Of a stretch of 64,000 nucleotides of DNA, positions 9,759 through 20,551 are shown in pieces (within the stretch, counting starts at the first letter, position 1; each line of letters starts with the position of its first letter). The stretch covers positions 4,774,001 through 4,838,000 of the forward strand of contig CP085829.1 of assembly GCA_020809705.1 (NCBI GenBank). Reading direction: 5' to 3'. Under the pieces are notes generated by a model, which worked only from the letters and a program-made list of their open reading frames with translations, was not told where the DNA came from and made no database searches. The stretch is from Calonectria ilicicola (taxonomy: Eukaryota > Ascomycota > Sordariomycetes > Hypocreales > Nectriaceae). The translations under genes and the position numbers were made by a program.

Positions 9759-9848
9759 TTAAATGATGTATTACACAATCACGACGGTCAACTTAGCAAA
9801 ATGCATTGATGACACCGCCTGTGACAAGGCACCTTTTTCTGAAAATTC
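9759..9848 (+). ncRNA. snR73: Box C/D snoRNA, snR73-like (25S Cm2959 guide)
   Basis: Lies inside host intron 6. Box C TGATGT 9764-9769 (one departure from consensus), D' CTTA 9792-9795, a good C' TGATGA 9807-9812, D CTGA 9839-9842. The guide TCACGACGGTC (9779-9789) is an 11-base perfect antisense to 25S GACCGTCGTGA beside the peptidyl-transferase centre; the fifth base upstream of D' (G9787) faces the first C of GACC, equivalent to yeast C2959, the snR73 (vertebrate U35-type) site. The well-formed C'/D pair and the segment GACAAGGCACC suggest a second target I cannot name. Confidence 0.85.
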
Positions 9849-9960
9849 CCTTTCACAATCCATTTTTTGCTACACCTCATTCGAGACTCGTTGCTAACGT
9901 ATTGTCTCAGATTTACAGTCCCTGCAGTAGTATCTGTATGCCTGATAGCGGCGCCTGCTG

Positions 9961-10381
9961 AGTGGTAGGCGTCGGCAATCGGCCTTGACCTCTCAAGTGC
10001 TTGGTCAACATCACTAGCCCAAGTGGTCTTAGTAGCAACCGTATTCTGCTATACATTTAATGTGAAGAACGATTGTGTATTCATTTATCCAAACATGAAC
10101 CCCTGGCCCCTTGGCCAGCCCAAACAATCTAAAAATAAATTCAACGTATTTAATATCAGAACTTTAACTCCTGTGACCCTGATTTCCGGCCAAGAGGTGA
10201 CTTGTGAATGAGTGATTCCTAAGAGTAATTGATATTGTTCTGCAACGTGGCAAGCATCCCGACATTCGGCAAGATGGAAGGGTCCGTATCCCGTGAAGTG
10301 AGTGTGAATGAATCCCATATTGTGGAATTTCACATATCCAAGGCAAGCTTTTCTTAAGGGGGAGGTTCCTGTCGAAGGCAA
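9961..10381. other. Intergenic: convergent 3' ends
   Basis: Holds the 3' end of the snoRNA host transcript and the 3' UTR of the Clr5-domain gene. No further box C/D RNA or other gene seen. Confidence 0.5.
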
Positions 10382-11474
10382 TCAATGATCTTCTCGGCCA
10401 ACTGGGCCAAGTTCCTCTGGGCACACGCTGCTTGACAGCTGGTCTGGGTCTTCCTTGATTCTGACCCCTTCGTGGCTTGGGGATCTCTCTACGGGCAGCC
10501 GGGAAACGGGGACGGGGGAGGGCAGCGAGGTACGGTTCATCATGCTTCCAGAGATGACTGAGGGGGGAAACCCCTGCGACCCTCGCATGGCGCCGTGGAA
10601 ACGGTGGTATTCCTCATTGTTGCCGTTCATTGGCATAGGTCGCGAGAGGCTCCAGCCGTTGTTGGGGAGGAGAGTGGTCGGCTGGAGGTACTTGGGGAGT
10701 TTGCCGGCTTCAATGCGAGAATTGTTCATGTTCATGTGGCTAGCAAATTCGTTAGTCCACGACTGACGCGATGGGGTGATTGGGCTTACCAATGCACTCC
10801 ATTGTTCAAGCTAGGATTCCGGAGTGCGACTACCTGCAGCTCATCCTCGTTGAAGAGATTGGTCTGCATAGCGCGAAGACACTTTGGTCCCCACATACTC
10901 TTGTTCTTCATGGAGTCACTCAACATATTGTTCTCATAGTACTGAAATCTGGATGGGTAATCCAGGCGGTGCGGTGGCAAGTCGGGCAGAGGTCGCTGCT
11001 CGGGCGATTGGCCGCCGCCGCTGAGACTACTGAGACTGCTGAGGCTTCTCATACGGCCTCGGTAGGACAGAGATTCGGGCGATGGCATGTTGACGGGTCC
11101 TCCCATCTCGAGCTTGGCCTCCAAGGGAGGGAGACCATGGACGGTAGGGGTCTGAGGAGGAGAGGGGAGGGATCTAGCCAACGACTCTTTTCGACGAAGG
11201 TCGCGCTTCTTGCAATTGTACTTGAAGAGGCCCCATATGTCAAAGTGCTGGCGATAGGAGCGGGTTCTGGTTATCAGAGTGAGTTAGCTACACGCCCTTT
11301 TCCCCTGCACAATTGATTGCTGCAGTCTCGAACAAAGGGGGCAGGATAGACTTACGAAGCTTCAAAACCATACTGCGTTTTCATAATGGTACGGACATCT
11401 TCGAGTTTCCGTCCATCACGGATGTATAGCCTCGTGATTGTCTCACGGTGCTCGTTCCACGGTTTGGCCATCAT
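10382..11474 (-). CDS. Clr5-domain protein
   Basis: Three exons, 11356-11474, 10790-11266 and 10382-10739, give 317 residues. The N-terminal 60 residues form a Clr5 domain split by intron 1: KPWNEHRETITRLYIRDGR, MKTQYGFEAS and then the RQYxxxFxxWG-like TRSYRQHFDIWGLFKYNCKK. Clr5 domains occur at the N-termini of fungal regulators and of fission yeast Clr5 (silencing); whether this one binds DNA is not established. The rest is Pro/Ser/Arg-rich and probably disordered, with SLSSLSSLSGGGQSPEQRPL around residues 105-125. Introns have good branch points (GCTAAC before ACCAG; GACTAACG before GCTAG). Two tandem in-frame ATGs (11472-11474 and 11469-11471) could both start it. It may be a nuclear regulator; its target is unknown. 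Confidence 0.8.
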
Positions 11475-14400
11475 GGTTGCTGAGTGTATGGGGGTTAAAG
11501 GAAGATGAAATCTGTCGTCGGAGAGGGTTTGAATGAAGTGAATTGCGCTGTCTTTTCTTGTTTTCTAGCCGGAACAGATGACGGCAAGAACAATATAAGC
11601 AGGCACAGTAACGGCGAAGGGCATTGGAGTATAACCAGAATATAGATGGGGTGGCTTGGGGTTTGGGGGCGGTTTTTTTTTCTCCTTCTTCTTCTCAATG
11701 CGAATTTTTTTTTTCGTCTGGACCTGATTTTACTTTTAGGCTTCTTTTTTTATCCCAAAAGGTTTTTTTTCTTGTGTTGGGGGAGATTAATACAAGTGTG
11801 AGTGTTGGTATTGGTGTTGGTGTTGGTGTCGGTGATGCTGGTTGAGTGCTGTGTACCTCAGAAACCAGATCGCCAGAAGAGGGGGAGATAAATGTAAATG
11901 GAGATGCGGGGGGAGGAGCAGTGTTAGCGAATTTCCAGAGGGGGGGAGGCTCAATAACACAGCACAGCACCGTAGCCTTATTTATTCTTGGATCCTCTTC
12001 TTGGGCGGCAGCTGCAGGCGAGAGCCTCGTTGTGGCACGGGGGTGCATCCCAAGACGAGGCAACCACGGCCTGCAGCAAGGCAGACAAAAGCATCCCTCC
12101 TGCCCATCATCATACACCACCGGGCGCAGTTGAATGTCCCCTTGACACGCCACTGCTGTGCTGGATGGATGTAGTTGGATGCGTGCTTTGGGGAGGTAGG
12201 TTGGCAGGTATCTCTCTGCCATCATCGCCAGCTGTTCCCACGTACTTTCCACTTGACCGACATTGCAGTTCTTTCCCTCCAGTCCCCCACATCTCTTTTT
12301 CTTTTTGTTTGCCTCTCCCTTCTCGTTTCTCATTCCCCTTGCCGCTTCCCCTTGCTGCTTCCCCGATTTTTGAGGCGGTTGTGCAGACTGAAAATACAAA
12401 TACCCAAATCGGAAAAGAGGCTTGCATGGCATTGAGCCTTCATGTACGCCTGAGTGGTTGAAATGACCGGCTCGCAAGGATGCATTGAGTACACGGCTTA
12501 TTATTTTTTTCAACGACCTCCCCAAAACATGACGACGACGACCTAGCCGATCTGGAGGGCACACACTTCCTCCCCATTCAGCCTCATCCTTCAAGCCTTT
12601 CTTTGCTTTTGCGCCTGTGTCCTAGATGCGCGTTGCTGCAGCCGGGGATGCATCTGGAGCAATCGGGCAAACCAGAGCAGAGGATAGCAGACCGGGAAAA
12701 CATGTGGCACACGCAGTCTCGCTCGGCCAAGCCCGATACACTTTATTTTCCTTTCCTTTCTTTTTTTCTTGGCCTCCATGTCACATCGCCAATCGTTACC
12801 ACCACCACAACCCATGCACCCACGACCTCCCATACCTCCCTCCCGTCTTTCGTCGTCTGGGGGCGGGCGACGGCGTAACGGGCTCTGGCAACTGGGCTCT
12901 GGGCTCTGGGCTCTGGGTGGGTGCGCGCAATCAAAAAGACCTCTGATTCGCCGTGGTGTCCCTCCAAGGCACCTGGGCTGAAAGATCAGACTGCGACGCA
13001 CATTTGCCAAGCCAGGGGACATATCCGTGTAATCCGTGCGGGCAGAAAAAAAAAAAAGAGACAGCGACAGAGACAGAGAGAGAGAGCGCATTTGCGCTCG
13101 CCAGTCCGTCCGCCCTGTTTTCATTCGCTTCTGCCCCTCCAGCAGCATGCAGCAGCGTAGCGCTTATACTGTAGGCATGTCAAACAGAGCCCCAAACAAT
13201 CCACAAATGCGAGGAGCTACGTCTCGGACGCCAGCTTGCAGATGGCCATCTCCTCACTTGCGCTTTTGGTTCGCTGGACATTGTCTCAGATGCCTGGACT
13301 TTTTGCGCGAGGGTTTCCAGGTCATCCCGTCTCCCCGACCTATCTGATGCCGCTTCTCTATCTCTTCAAAAGCCCTGAGCCCCACCACCCAAGTTATCAA
13401 GTCGTCGTCAATTGGCACTTGGATTGGGCAAAGTAAGCCGCCCAAAGTCAGCCCTAGGAGTGCCCTGTTTGATTGAGAAAGCGGGAGAAAGCAAGAAAGA
13501 AGCTACCTCCTGTCAGCGTAGAGCTAAGCACCTAGATCTCCTGTGCTAATGTGCGTCAGAGTGCTCTCCTGCGTATTTTGGCGGATAATGTCCTGCCTCA
13601 TGGCGTTCTTGAGTCGGTGTCGCCGGGTTGCTTCGCCCAGAGCCCGACCACCATTTATGACGCTGATCAACGGCGATCCAAGCCGTGCCCTCCTCATACT
13701 CACCCCCTCCGACTCGTCTGACACAGCCCGGCGGCATAAGCCTCTCAGTTCACCTACCAGACCTGCCCTGTGTTCAAAAATAGTCACCCGCGTCTCATTA
13801 GATAGCCGCCGACTTATCAATCTGGCGGCAACTGTGGACGAAGACTGGCCGCCACATGCTGCAGCATCAAAGCAAGTCCCCAAACCAGCGGTTGCGTGAT
13901 GAAGGGCTAGATTATTGCGGCTGAGGAGAATAACAAAGATAGGCCAATGACAACTTGCAGCAAATAGCACTGAAACGGCGACTTGCACTGCCCAGGCCTC
14001 TTTTTGTTGGTTCCCCGGCTTAGACTTAGCCCGACTCGGCCGGTCATCGGACGCGTTTGCATTCTGGGGCACAGCACAGCCTCCCTCTGTTTGCGCTTTT
14101 GTGCAGGTTTAGACGGGAGAGGACGTTAACAAACCGATTGGCCACTCTCCGATCTATCTGCAAAGTTAGTCTAGCAAGGTGCATGCAAGTAAGGCAAGCG
14201 ATAGTTTGAAGTAATAACGCTGTTTGTTGATTTAAAGACAAAGTATAAATTAATAGTGCAACAAAGTGGGGGAAAACAACACCAACGATCGCCCTAAACA
14301 ACTGTTTCAATTCATTCCTCTGCCGTCGAGGGCCGCCCAACCAGAACCCTGGTCTTCAATCATCTCCATAGAAGGCATGCAAGGGATCGTTCAACGTCAA

Positions 14401-14684
14401 CAGGGATGGACACCATGTCATATATCAGATACACTTTCGCCTTCCCTTAATCTTCATTATTAGTTGGCCACGTTTTGATTCAACCCGAGTGCGTGGGTTC
14501 GATCCGTTGTCCCCGGTCGCTCGCCCTGCTTTTGGTAGATCCTCCGCAATTCTAGAACATGGCTTGCAAGGCGTCCGCCAAGGGGGTGGGCGAGTAAGCC
14601 GGTGAGTCAGTATACATGTGCGGTTGACCTGCCCATTTGTGTCTGCCAATATGGGCAATTCACCGCCCGCCTCACTCCCCTGTC
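11475..14684. other. Long gene-free stretch upstream of Clr5 gene
   Basis: About 3.2 kb holding the promoter/leader of the Clr5-domain gene and the 3' flank of the Slm1-like gene. Dense pyrimidine tracts and simple repeats: a GGTGTT-type run 11797-11835, GT/CT runs near 12290-12360, and GACAGA/GAGAGA near 13058-13090. Several open frames up to about 300 codons exist on the minus strand (11695-12594, 12591-13148, 13524-14072), but their composition is repeat-driven and they have no recognisable domains, so I do not call them. Confidence 0.5.
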
Positions 14685-16331
14685 TTAGGCGGCCTCTGTT
14701 TTCTTCTCTGAGGCGGGCACGCCACCTGTGACACCCGCCTCCTGGGCCTTGTGACCATCAGTAGGACTCTTCAGCTTATCATCAATCTTATCCGAACCGA
14801 TGATAGGGCTTTGAATGATGGGAGAGGTGGGTGTTGATGTGACGGGCGAGGATGCCGCGGTATCAGCAGCGCTGCTTGCGTTGCAGAAACCTGAAATGAT
14901 TTGGAACCACTTCTGTGCATCGGCTGCTGTGTGAGCCTTGAAGCTGATCTCGGATGAACCTGTAAGCTTGCTGCTGATAGTCTTGGCCTTGTCCTTGCCC
15001 TTGATGTTGAACTTGTCACCACTAGGAGTGCCAATGATGGCCTCGGGGAGGTAGATGGACAGTTCAGGCTTGGGGTCCTCCCGCACATTGTCCGAGTCCT
15101 TAAATTCGTGCAAAAACTTGGCGGGAGTAACTACGTAGTAGCCAGTTGAGTAGCCCCACGACAACTTGTTGCGTGACTTGCGCTCGAGGCTTCCTTCAAG
15201 AAGGGGCTTGGTCGAGGCGTGGTCCATATTCGGGAACACGACTCCCTCAACAGTGCGAGGGGGGTCGTCAGCCCCGACGAGGCGATCCGCGCAACGGGTC
15301 GAAAAAGCATTCCACTCAAAGTTGGGTGTAACCTTCTGGACCGCGCCAAGTACGTCGGTGTGTAGAGCCCGAATCTTTTCTCCCTGTCCACCGGCTAGCA
15401 GTGTGAAAGCCTCGATTCCCTGCTGCATCACCTCGACAATGTGGGCTTCAAAGGCCGCAAAGTTGGCCTGCACAGCAACAAGATCATTGTGATGATTATT
15501 CTCTGCAATGACCTGGTTGCTCAGGCGGTGCAGAACACCCCGGCGAAGAACATAAGGGTCTTCGTGACCCTGGAAACGACCACCGGCGGATTCATAAGAG
15601 GCGCTGTGTTGACCCAGCAGCTCAATGTGTTTTTGGGTAACGTTGCGGGCCTTCTCAACTTCCTTGGCACCTTTTTGGGGTCCGTGTAGCAGCTCCTTTG
15701 CCTTGTGCTTGATCTCCTTATGCAAGCGCTCGAGGATGGGGAGGACAGAACCCTTGATGCTCTGCTCGGTTTCGAGGTTGGTGTTGATCATAGCTTGCGT
15801 GTTGCTGCGCAAGTTCTCAAAGAAACCGGCCATGCCACCAAGACTCTGGTCAAAGTGGTGACCCTCTCTTAGGGGGGTGGAAATGGTCTGTACGAAGCGG
15901 TGTCGAGGTTAGTTTCTCGTATTCTTGTCCCACTTCCTCCTGCGACAGCTTCATACACCCAAGAGGGAGCTGCAGAATCATGATTGAAACTGACCTTGAG
16001 AGCCTTTTCATATTCCTTGGCCTGGTGGTTATGGATCTTCTCCATGGCCTTCACATATTCCTCGAGGTAACCGCAAGCGTGCTTCCAAGCCTGCAATCGC
16101 TCAGCGAGCAGGCCGGCAGTCTGTCGACCGAGTTAGCCAAACGGTGTCCTCACGGGCTTCCGAGCACCCCGAGGCTCCGGCGCATCGCGGCGCATCGCAT
16201 AGTGCTCGGTGGTGAAGATGGTGACGTACAGTGGTGGGATCGGCATCGGGTACGGCGTCGTCGCTGAAGGCGCTGAGACCTGTGGTGGCCCTGGAGGCGA
16301 GCGAGGTGATCGGTGAGGTCGCGGAAGCCAT
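14685..16331 (-). CDS. Slm1/Slm2-like PH-domain protein (TORC2/eisosome effector)
   Basis: Slm proteins bind PI(4,5)P2 and recruit and serve as targets of TORC2 at the plasma membrane. Exons 16230-16331, 15995-16120 and 14685-15887 give 476 residues. Residues about 40-285 form a helical BAR-like region (LAERLQAWKHACGYLEEYVK, then long amphipathic helices including LETEQSIKGSVLPILERLHK). A PH domain occupies about residues 300-410, with the strand GYYVVTPAKFLHEFKDSD, the variable-loop segment KPELSIYLPEAIIG and the closing helix AADAQKWFQIISGF. The tail of about 65 residues is Ser/Thr/Pro-rich, a likely phosphorylation region. Introns carry GGCTAAC and ACTAAC branch points. The start is the only ATG giving the first exon. 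Confidence 0.88.
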
Positions 16332-18530
16332 GGTGGTTACTTTGCGTTTTCGAGTAGGAAGAAGTAAGAGAAAGGGTGACGGCATCGACGCTTCTCCGGG
16401 TTAAATTAATTCTTGACAGGTTGACAGGGATGCGGAGAGCTAAAGTCAGGGTAGCAAGGAGGAGGGGTATGTATCACAGGGGAAGGTGGGGAGCTCTCTC
16501 GTTTGGGCCGTTGGAGTGCCGCGCGGGAAAGGCGATTGGGCGTCAACGCGCAGCGGATGGGGAAGAAGTTTATTTTATTTAAGAGGCAAGGTGCAGAGAA
16601 TTGATGGCAAAGACAACGGCGCATTTACATAGAAATGGTTTTAATCAACCAGAGCCAGATGCTGCTTCGCACAAGGAATGACGTTTTTGGGCTATCACAA
16701 AACTTGGAGAGGTGGAGCCAGCCTGCGCGGACGGTGGATCATCCGGTGAAATTGGTGACGGCGTGGCTCATTACGATTCGGTTCGACTTAGGACTTGACT
16801 CCTTTTGTCTCGGAATCCTTTAGTAGTTGCTCGATTGGACACCATTGCCATTGGTTGGCCGTGAGTTAGGGTCCCCTGCCAAAGCCTATAGCAGGTTGCC
16901 AAGGACGTATTTGAGGTTGGATGGTTTTTTTTTTTTAACCACGCACGAGACGAGACAGCATCACAGGACGAGTTGGCAAGTCAATTCGCTTATCGGGCCT
17001 ATCTCTGCTTCTAATGGCTACGGATTGGTCCAGCTGAGCTGAATCAAGAGATGGTCGTGGCGGCGATTGAGTGCTGATCTTATTTAGTTGTTTTGTTCGG
17101 GCCATTTTAAGCAACAAATGTATGAGTGGGACCCCTGGGTATAGATGCTGCAATGCCGTAAATGCTGCATTGCGACCACCATGTCCAGATATAGATTGAT
17201 TCATCAATTTCTGGCACGCAGTTTCAGCATCATTTAATTCTTCCATGTCCTCGATTGCGACAGTTAGAGAGCAAAAATACTCCACACGACAAGCAAGCAG
17301 ACAACAGACAACAGCGCCGTTCAAGTCATGACGTCAACGCCAGCACCATCGACCTCTGGCGGCCACCGCACTAGACAGCCACTAAAACGGCGCTCCCACC
17401 CCTCCCTCCTTCTAGGCCAGTGAGGCAGCCAGAGCCAGCGCACGATGTCATGATTAGTTATTTGGGTATGCAGGCAGGCAGGTTCTGGCTACCTGATGGG
17501 GGGGGCACGCAGACCGGTGCGGCAACTGCAAAACACACACAAAGACCCTGACAATCACGCCCTCCAAGAATTGCTGATCTTCCCTCCCCTCTTCCTCCCC
17601 CCTTGCTCACCTCGCACCGGCTAAAGATGGGACGGGATCCTTGGCCAAATTTGCCAAGGCCACGAAGGAGTACGGGATACGCGTTTTCCTCTTTGGAGGC
17701 AGCCCGCCCAAACGAGTAAAAAAAGGAGTCAAGCAAGCAACGGGGTTTTTTTTTTGTTTTTGGGGGGAGCCCCCAACCATTTCCTGCGCCCCTCCGGAGT
17801 TCCGTCCCCCAGTCGCACATCGTCGTAGACTCAACCACACCACCAAACACGCCATTGCGCGTGGGTGCGAAGGAGCGGCGCTCGCCTGTGCCAGGACCAG
17901 CCTCTGTCTCCTGGAACCTCCGGGAGGCACGTGCTTCCATGATGCACAGTTCGTCCCGTCTTCCCGTTTATCCTCCTCTTACATCATGGCCATGTCAACT
18001 GCGAGCTCGGATGTCCTCGAGGCCCAAGCGCATGCGAGCCCCTCCATCATCCGGCAGTGCCATTTTGGTGGCGCAAACTGGTCGATCCGTCAAGTCACAT
18101 TCACAAACCACTTCATCGTTTTCTTTTTCGTTCGAAACCATCTTTGTAAATTCCACATGTATCCTTTATTCCATAGTTGCATGAGCGCTGGCTTTAGCGC
18201 GCTCTGGGGTATTATCAAACTAATTTACAAGGAATGCCTGAATCGAGCCCTTTCTTCACTCATGCCCGTTCTTTCTGTTTCTCTTGATGCGTCGTCGCCA
18301 ACAGATATGTCCCAATCATTGTCCTTGGTTTGCAACCTTTCTATACCCATATTTCAAATCCCATAAAACATTGACAGATCCCTCATTGGGACTCTGATCT
18401 CCCAAACGCCATCCATATCCCAAGTCGTTTCGTATGTGTGTGTATCCAATGTGGCCTCCAGTGCCAGTACATGTTAAAAAGAAAAAGAAAATAAAACGCC
18501 TTAGCAGTGTTTCATGTTGTTATACCAAAT
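16332..18530. other. Intergenic: Slm1-like promoter and arrestin 3' flank
   Basis: About 2.2 kb. It contains poly-T tracts (about 16925-16938, 17743-17760) and pyrimidine-rich leader sequence. Frames here, including one of about 240 codons on the plus strand (17641-18366), begin without convincing starts, cross homopolymer runs and show no domain. No RNA gene recognised. Confidence 0.5.
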
Positions 18531-20551
18531 TTAATAAACTTGGTCGCGAGCGAGTTGCATCCTACGGTGGATAGAGGGGTCGTCGGTGTAGGAGCGTCCA
18601 GCAATGAAGCTGGTTGGACGCGAGACATGGTGAACTTGTTGAACGTGGTCTTCACCCGTCTGGTCCTCAGAGATAGTTCCAAGAGGATCTTGAACAATAT
18701 CAGTTGCCGGAGGAGTTCGAGGTGCGCTGAGCGCAGTCTGATAATCAGGCAGTTGAACGTTGCCAGCGTGTGTCATTGATCTTGCCGGAGTTCGGACGGC
18801 AGTTTGGTAGCTTGGGACCTTGTTCAGCTCAAGGAACTCATTAGGATCCAAGTCAATGTGTTCAGCCGAATTACGTGACGAATCATCTCCCGCGCTATTG
18901 CTTCTTGTGAGTGCACCTGACGAGGGTGGCTCCGATCGCGGAGGTACCCCGTGGGGAGCCGACGTCGGGGAAGCAATGCCAGAAGTGTATCCAGACACTG
19001 AATGGATCGACGTAAATGAGGTGTTACGCTGTGAGGGGTCAAGTGATACATCCGCTAGTCGCGATGATAGGGCTGCAGGCGCAACTGGCCGGCTGTGAGT
19101 CAGGGCTGCCGCCAGGTTCTCCGTGGAACCGGCCCGGGATTGTGCGTAAAATGGACTGTTTACACCAGAATGGATGGCGGGGGTCTGGAAACCGTGCACC
19201 TCGACATCCTCGTAAAGTTGATCGAGGACATGCTCGCCATAGCCAGGAGGAGCCATGGTCCCGATAGTTTGTTCGGTAGGTGTAGAAGGTGACTGATCAA
19301 CCAGGTTGCCTTGCTCGTCAAGAGGCATGTTGGGGGAGATGAAGATGGAAATGGGGAGAGTAGCACGAAGCTGTGTTCCTGCATGTCAGCATTTGGTATT
19401 CAACCAGGTCGTTTAGCTTGATTTCTTACCTCAGAAATGTGGCCATCTGGGTTGCAGAGGGCAACAGTCAGCTTGATCTTGTGACGGACCTTGATACCAT
19501 GGTGGTTAAGATCCTGAATGCACTGGCGGAGCTTCTTGGGGAGGTCCAATCGCTTGGTCATGGCCCAGCCTTCCTGGCCAGTGTCTTCGATCATGTCTTG
19601 CCAGTGCTCTTCTCTCGACACCTCGAACTTCCACATTTGAACCTCACGTTCAGTTCGGTGCTCACGGATGCTTAGTCCAGTTGCTCCCTGAATGCAGCAC
19701 TCTCGGACCTCCATCAATCTCGCGGTAATATCGCCCAGCTCAAGACCCTTAAGAAGAGGCGTAAACCGCATTTCCATGGCAACTGAGCCTCCAAATACAA
19801 CGGCCTTTTGGGGAATGACGATCGAGTAGTCGACTTTGTTGGGCCAGATGTTCTCAACACTCATGGCATGTAGAAATTCTAGTGCGCCGGGCTCGAGGGT
19901 TCGGATGATTCGAAGGTGCTTATAAGCGTGGAGATCGTATGCGAGCTTGCCGCGGCCAACGGTAGCCTTTAATCTGTAGGTGATGGACGATTCAGGGATG
20001 CCTTCAACGCTCTCAGCTGTGTCGCCAGGAAGCATAAACTCAAAAGGCCATTCGTAGTTGCCAGCTGGGAGAGTCATGCTCTTGCCATGCGTTCCAACAA
20101 AGGGAGCCCATCGATGTTCGAGAATTGTGGTTGTCTTGTCGACTTTTTGACCGGAAACTCCAGGAGCGCTTCCTCGGGGATCAGCCCAGCTGCAGAGGCA
20201 ATTGTAAGCAAATTGTTCTATATAAAATTCGGTGCGTAAGAGAAACATGAGTTGCCAAAGGCTTACCATTGGCGCAAGGTGCCCATCAAGCGAAGGCGCA
20301 CATCCTCCATGCGCAAGGACGACTGCAGGCACAGGACAAGAACGCCCTTGAGTAGTTGGCCAGTTGACTCATGCTCGTTGCCTCGGAAAACGATAAAGTC
20401 GCTATCTAATCTGTCGTGGGCAGCTGTGTTAGTGACAAGAGAGAATTGAGAGAGAGAGAAGCGGCATGAATGGATTGCGCACTTACCGAATGTCAAAGAG
20501 GCTGTAGGAGTTGCGCCCAGTGACTGAGGCAAAGGGCTTAAAGGACGGCAT
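18531..20551 (-). CDS. Arrestin-related trafficking adaptor, CreD/Rod1 type
   Basis: Alpha-arrestin adaptor that brings the HECT ubiquitin ligase (Rsp5/HulA) to plasma-membrane transporters. In Aspergillus, CreD and its paralogue ApyA do this in carbon catabolite control. Exons 20487-20551, 20267-20410, 19430-20189 and 18531-19370 give 602 residues. The arrestin N domain starts with the fungal signature RLDSDFIVFRGNEHE; the core holds LPAGNYEWPFEFMLPG, SVENIWPNKVDYSI and the C-domain motif GIKVRHKIKLTVALCNPDGH. Splicing creates HISELRATLPISIFISPN. The tail carries a PPxY motif (PPGYGEH, about residue 369) and two weaker Pro-x-Tyr sites (VPSYQTA, LPDYQTA) for WW-domain binding. The Ser-rich tail suggests phospho-control. 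CreD and ApyA cannot be told apart by eye. Confidence 0.9.

Larger units (their letters stand above)
8540..9960 (+). ncRNA. Noncoding host transcript with six snoRNA-bearing introns
   Basis: Inferred spliced RNA whose exons are short and encode nothing recognisable while each intron carries one box C/D snoRNA. Introns by consensus: 8584-8773 (GTACGT...CTGAC...CAG), 8849-9036 (GTACGT...CTAAC...TAG), 9048-9241 or 9247 (GTATGC...CTAAC), 9300-9477 (GTAAGT...CTAAC), 9488-9672 (GTTAGT...CTGAC), 9725-9910 (GTTAGT...CTAAC...CAG). The internal exons would be about 75, 11, 52-58, 10 and 52 bases, so two are micro-exons or the acceptors are slightly misplaced. Five introns are 178-190 bases by these calls (intron 3 about 194-200), consistent with exonucleolytic release of one snoRNA each. 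Transcript ends are guesses. Known relationship: the same guides form the snR72-78 polycistron in budding yeast. Confidence 0.75.

Noticed and set aside
9911..10060. Search for a seventh snoRNA (snR72) in the last exon of the host
   Set aside because: No box C/box D pair with antisense to the 25S A876 region; that guide is already present in the first snoRNA.
11695..12594. 299-codon minus-strand open frame upstream of the Clr5-domain gene
   Set aside because: Composition follows poly-T/GT simple repeats, no domain, no supporting splice structure; lies in promoter/leader sequence.
12591..13148. 185-codon minus-strand frame with Ser-Leu repeats
   Set aside because: Ser-Leu run is a reading of a GAGAGA microsatellite; no recognisable fold.
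13524..14072. 182-codon minus-strand frame
   Set aside because: Overlapped by a plus-strand frame of similar quality, no domain, no codon preference for C/G third positions as in neighbouring genes.
14460..14530. tRNA-like B-box (GGTTCGATCC) downstream of the Slm1-like gene
   Set aside because: No T-stem pairing and no matching A-box; cloverleaf cannot be formed.
17641..18366. 241-codon plus-strand frame
   Set aside because: Crosses poly-T/G homopolymers, no convincing start or domain; a minus-strand frame of similar size overlaps it.
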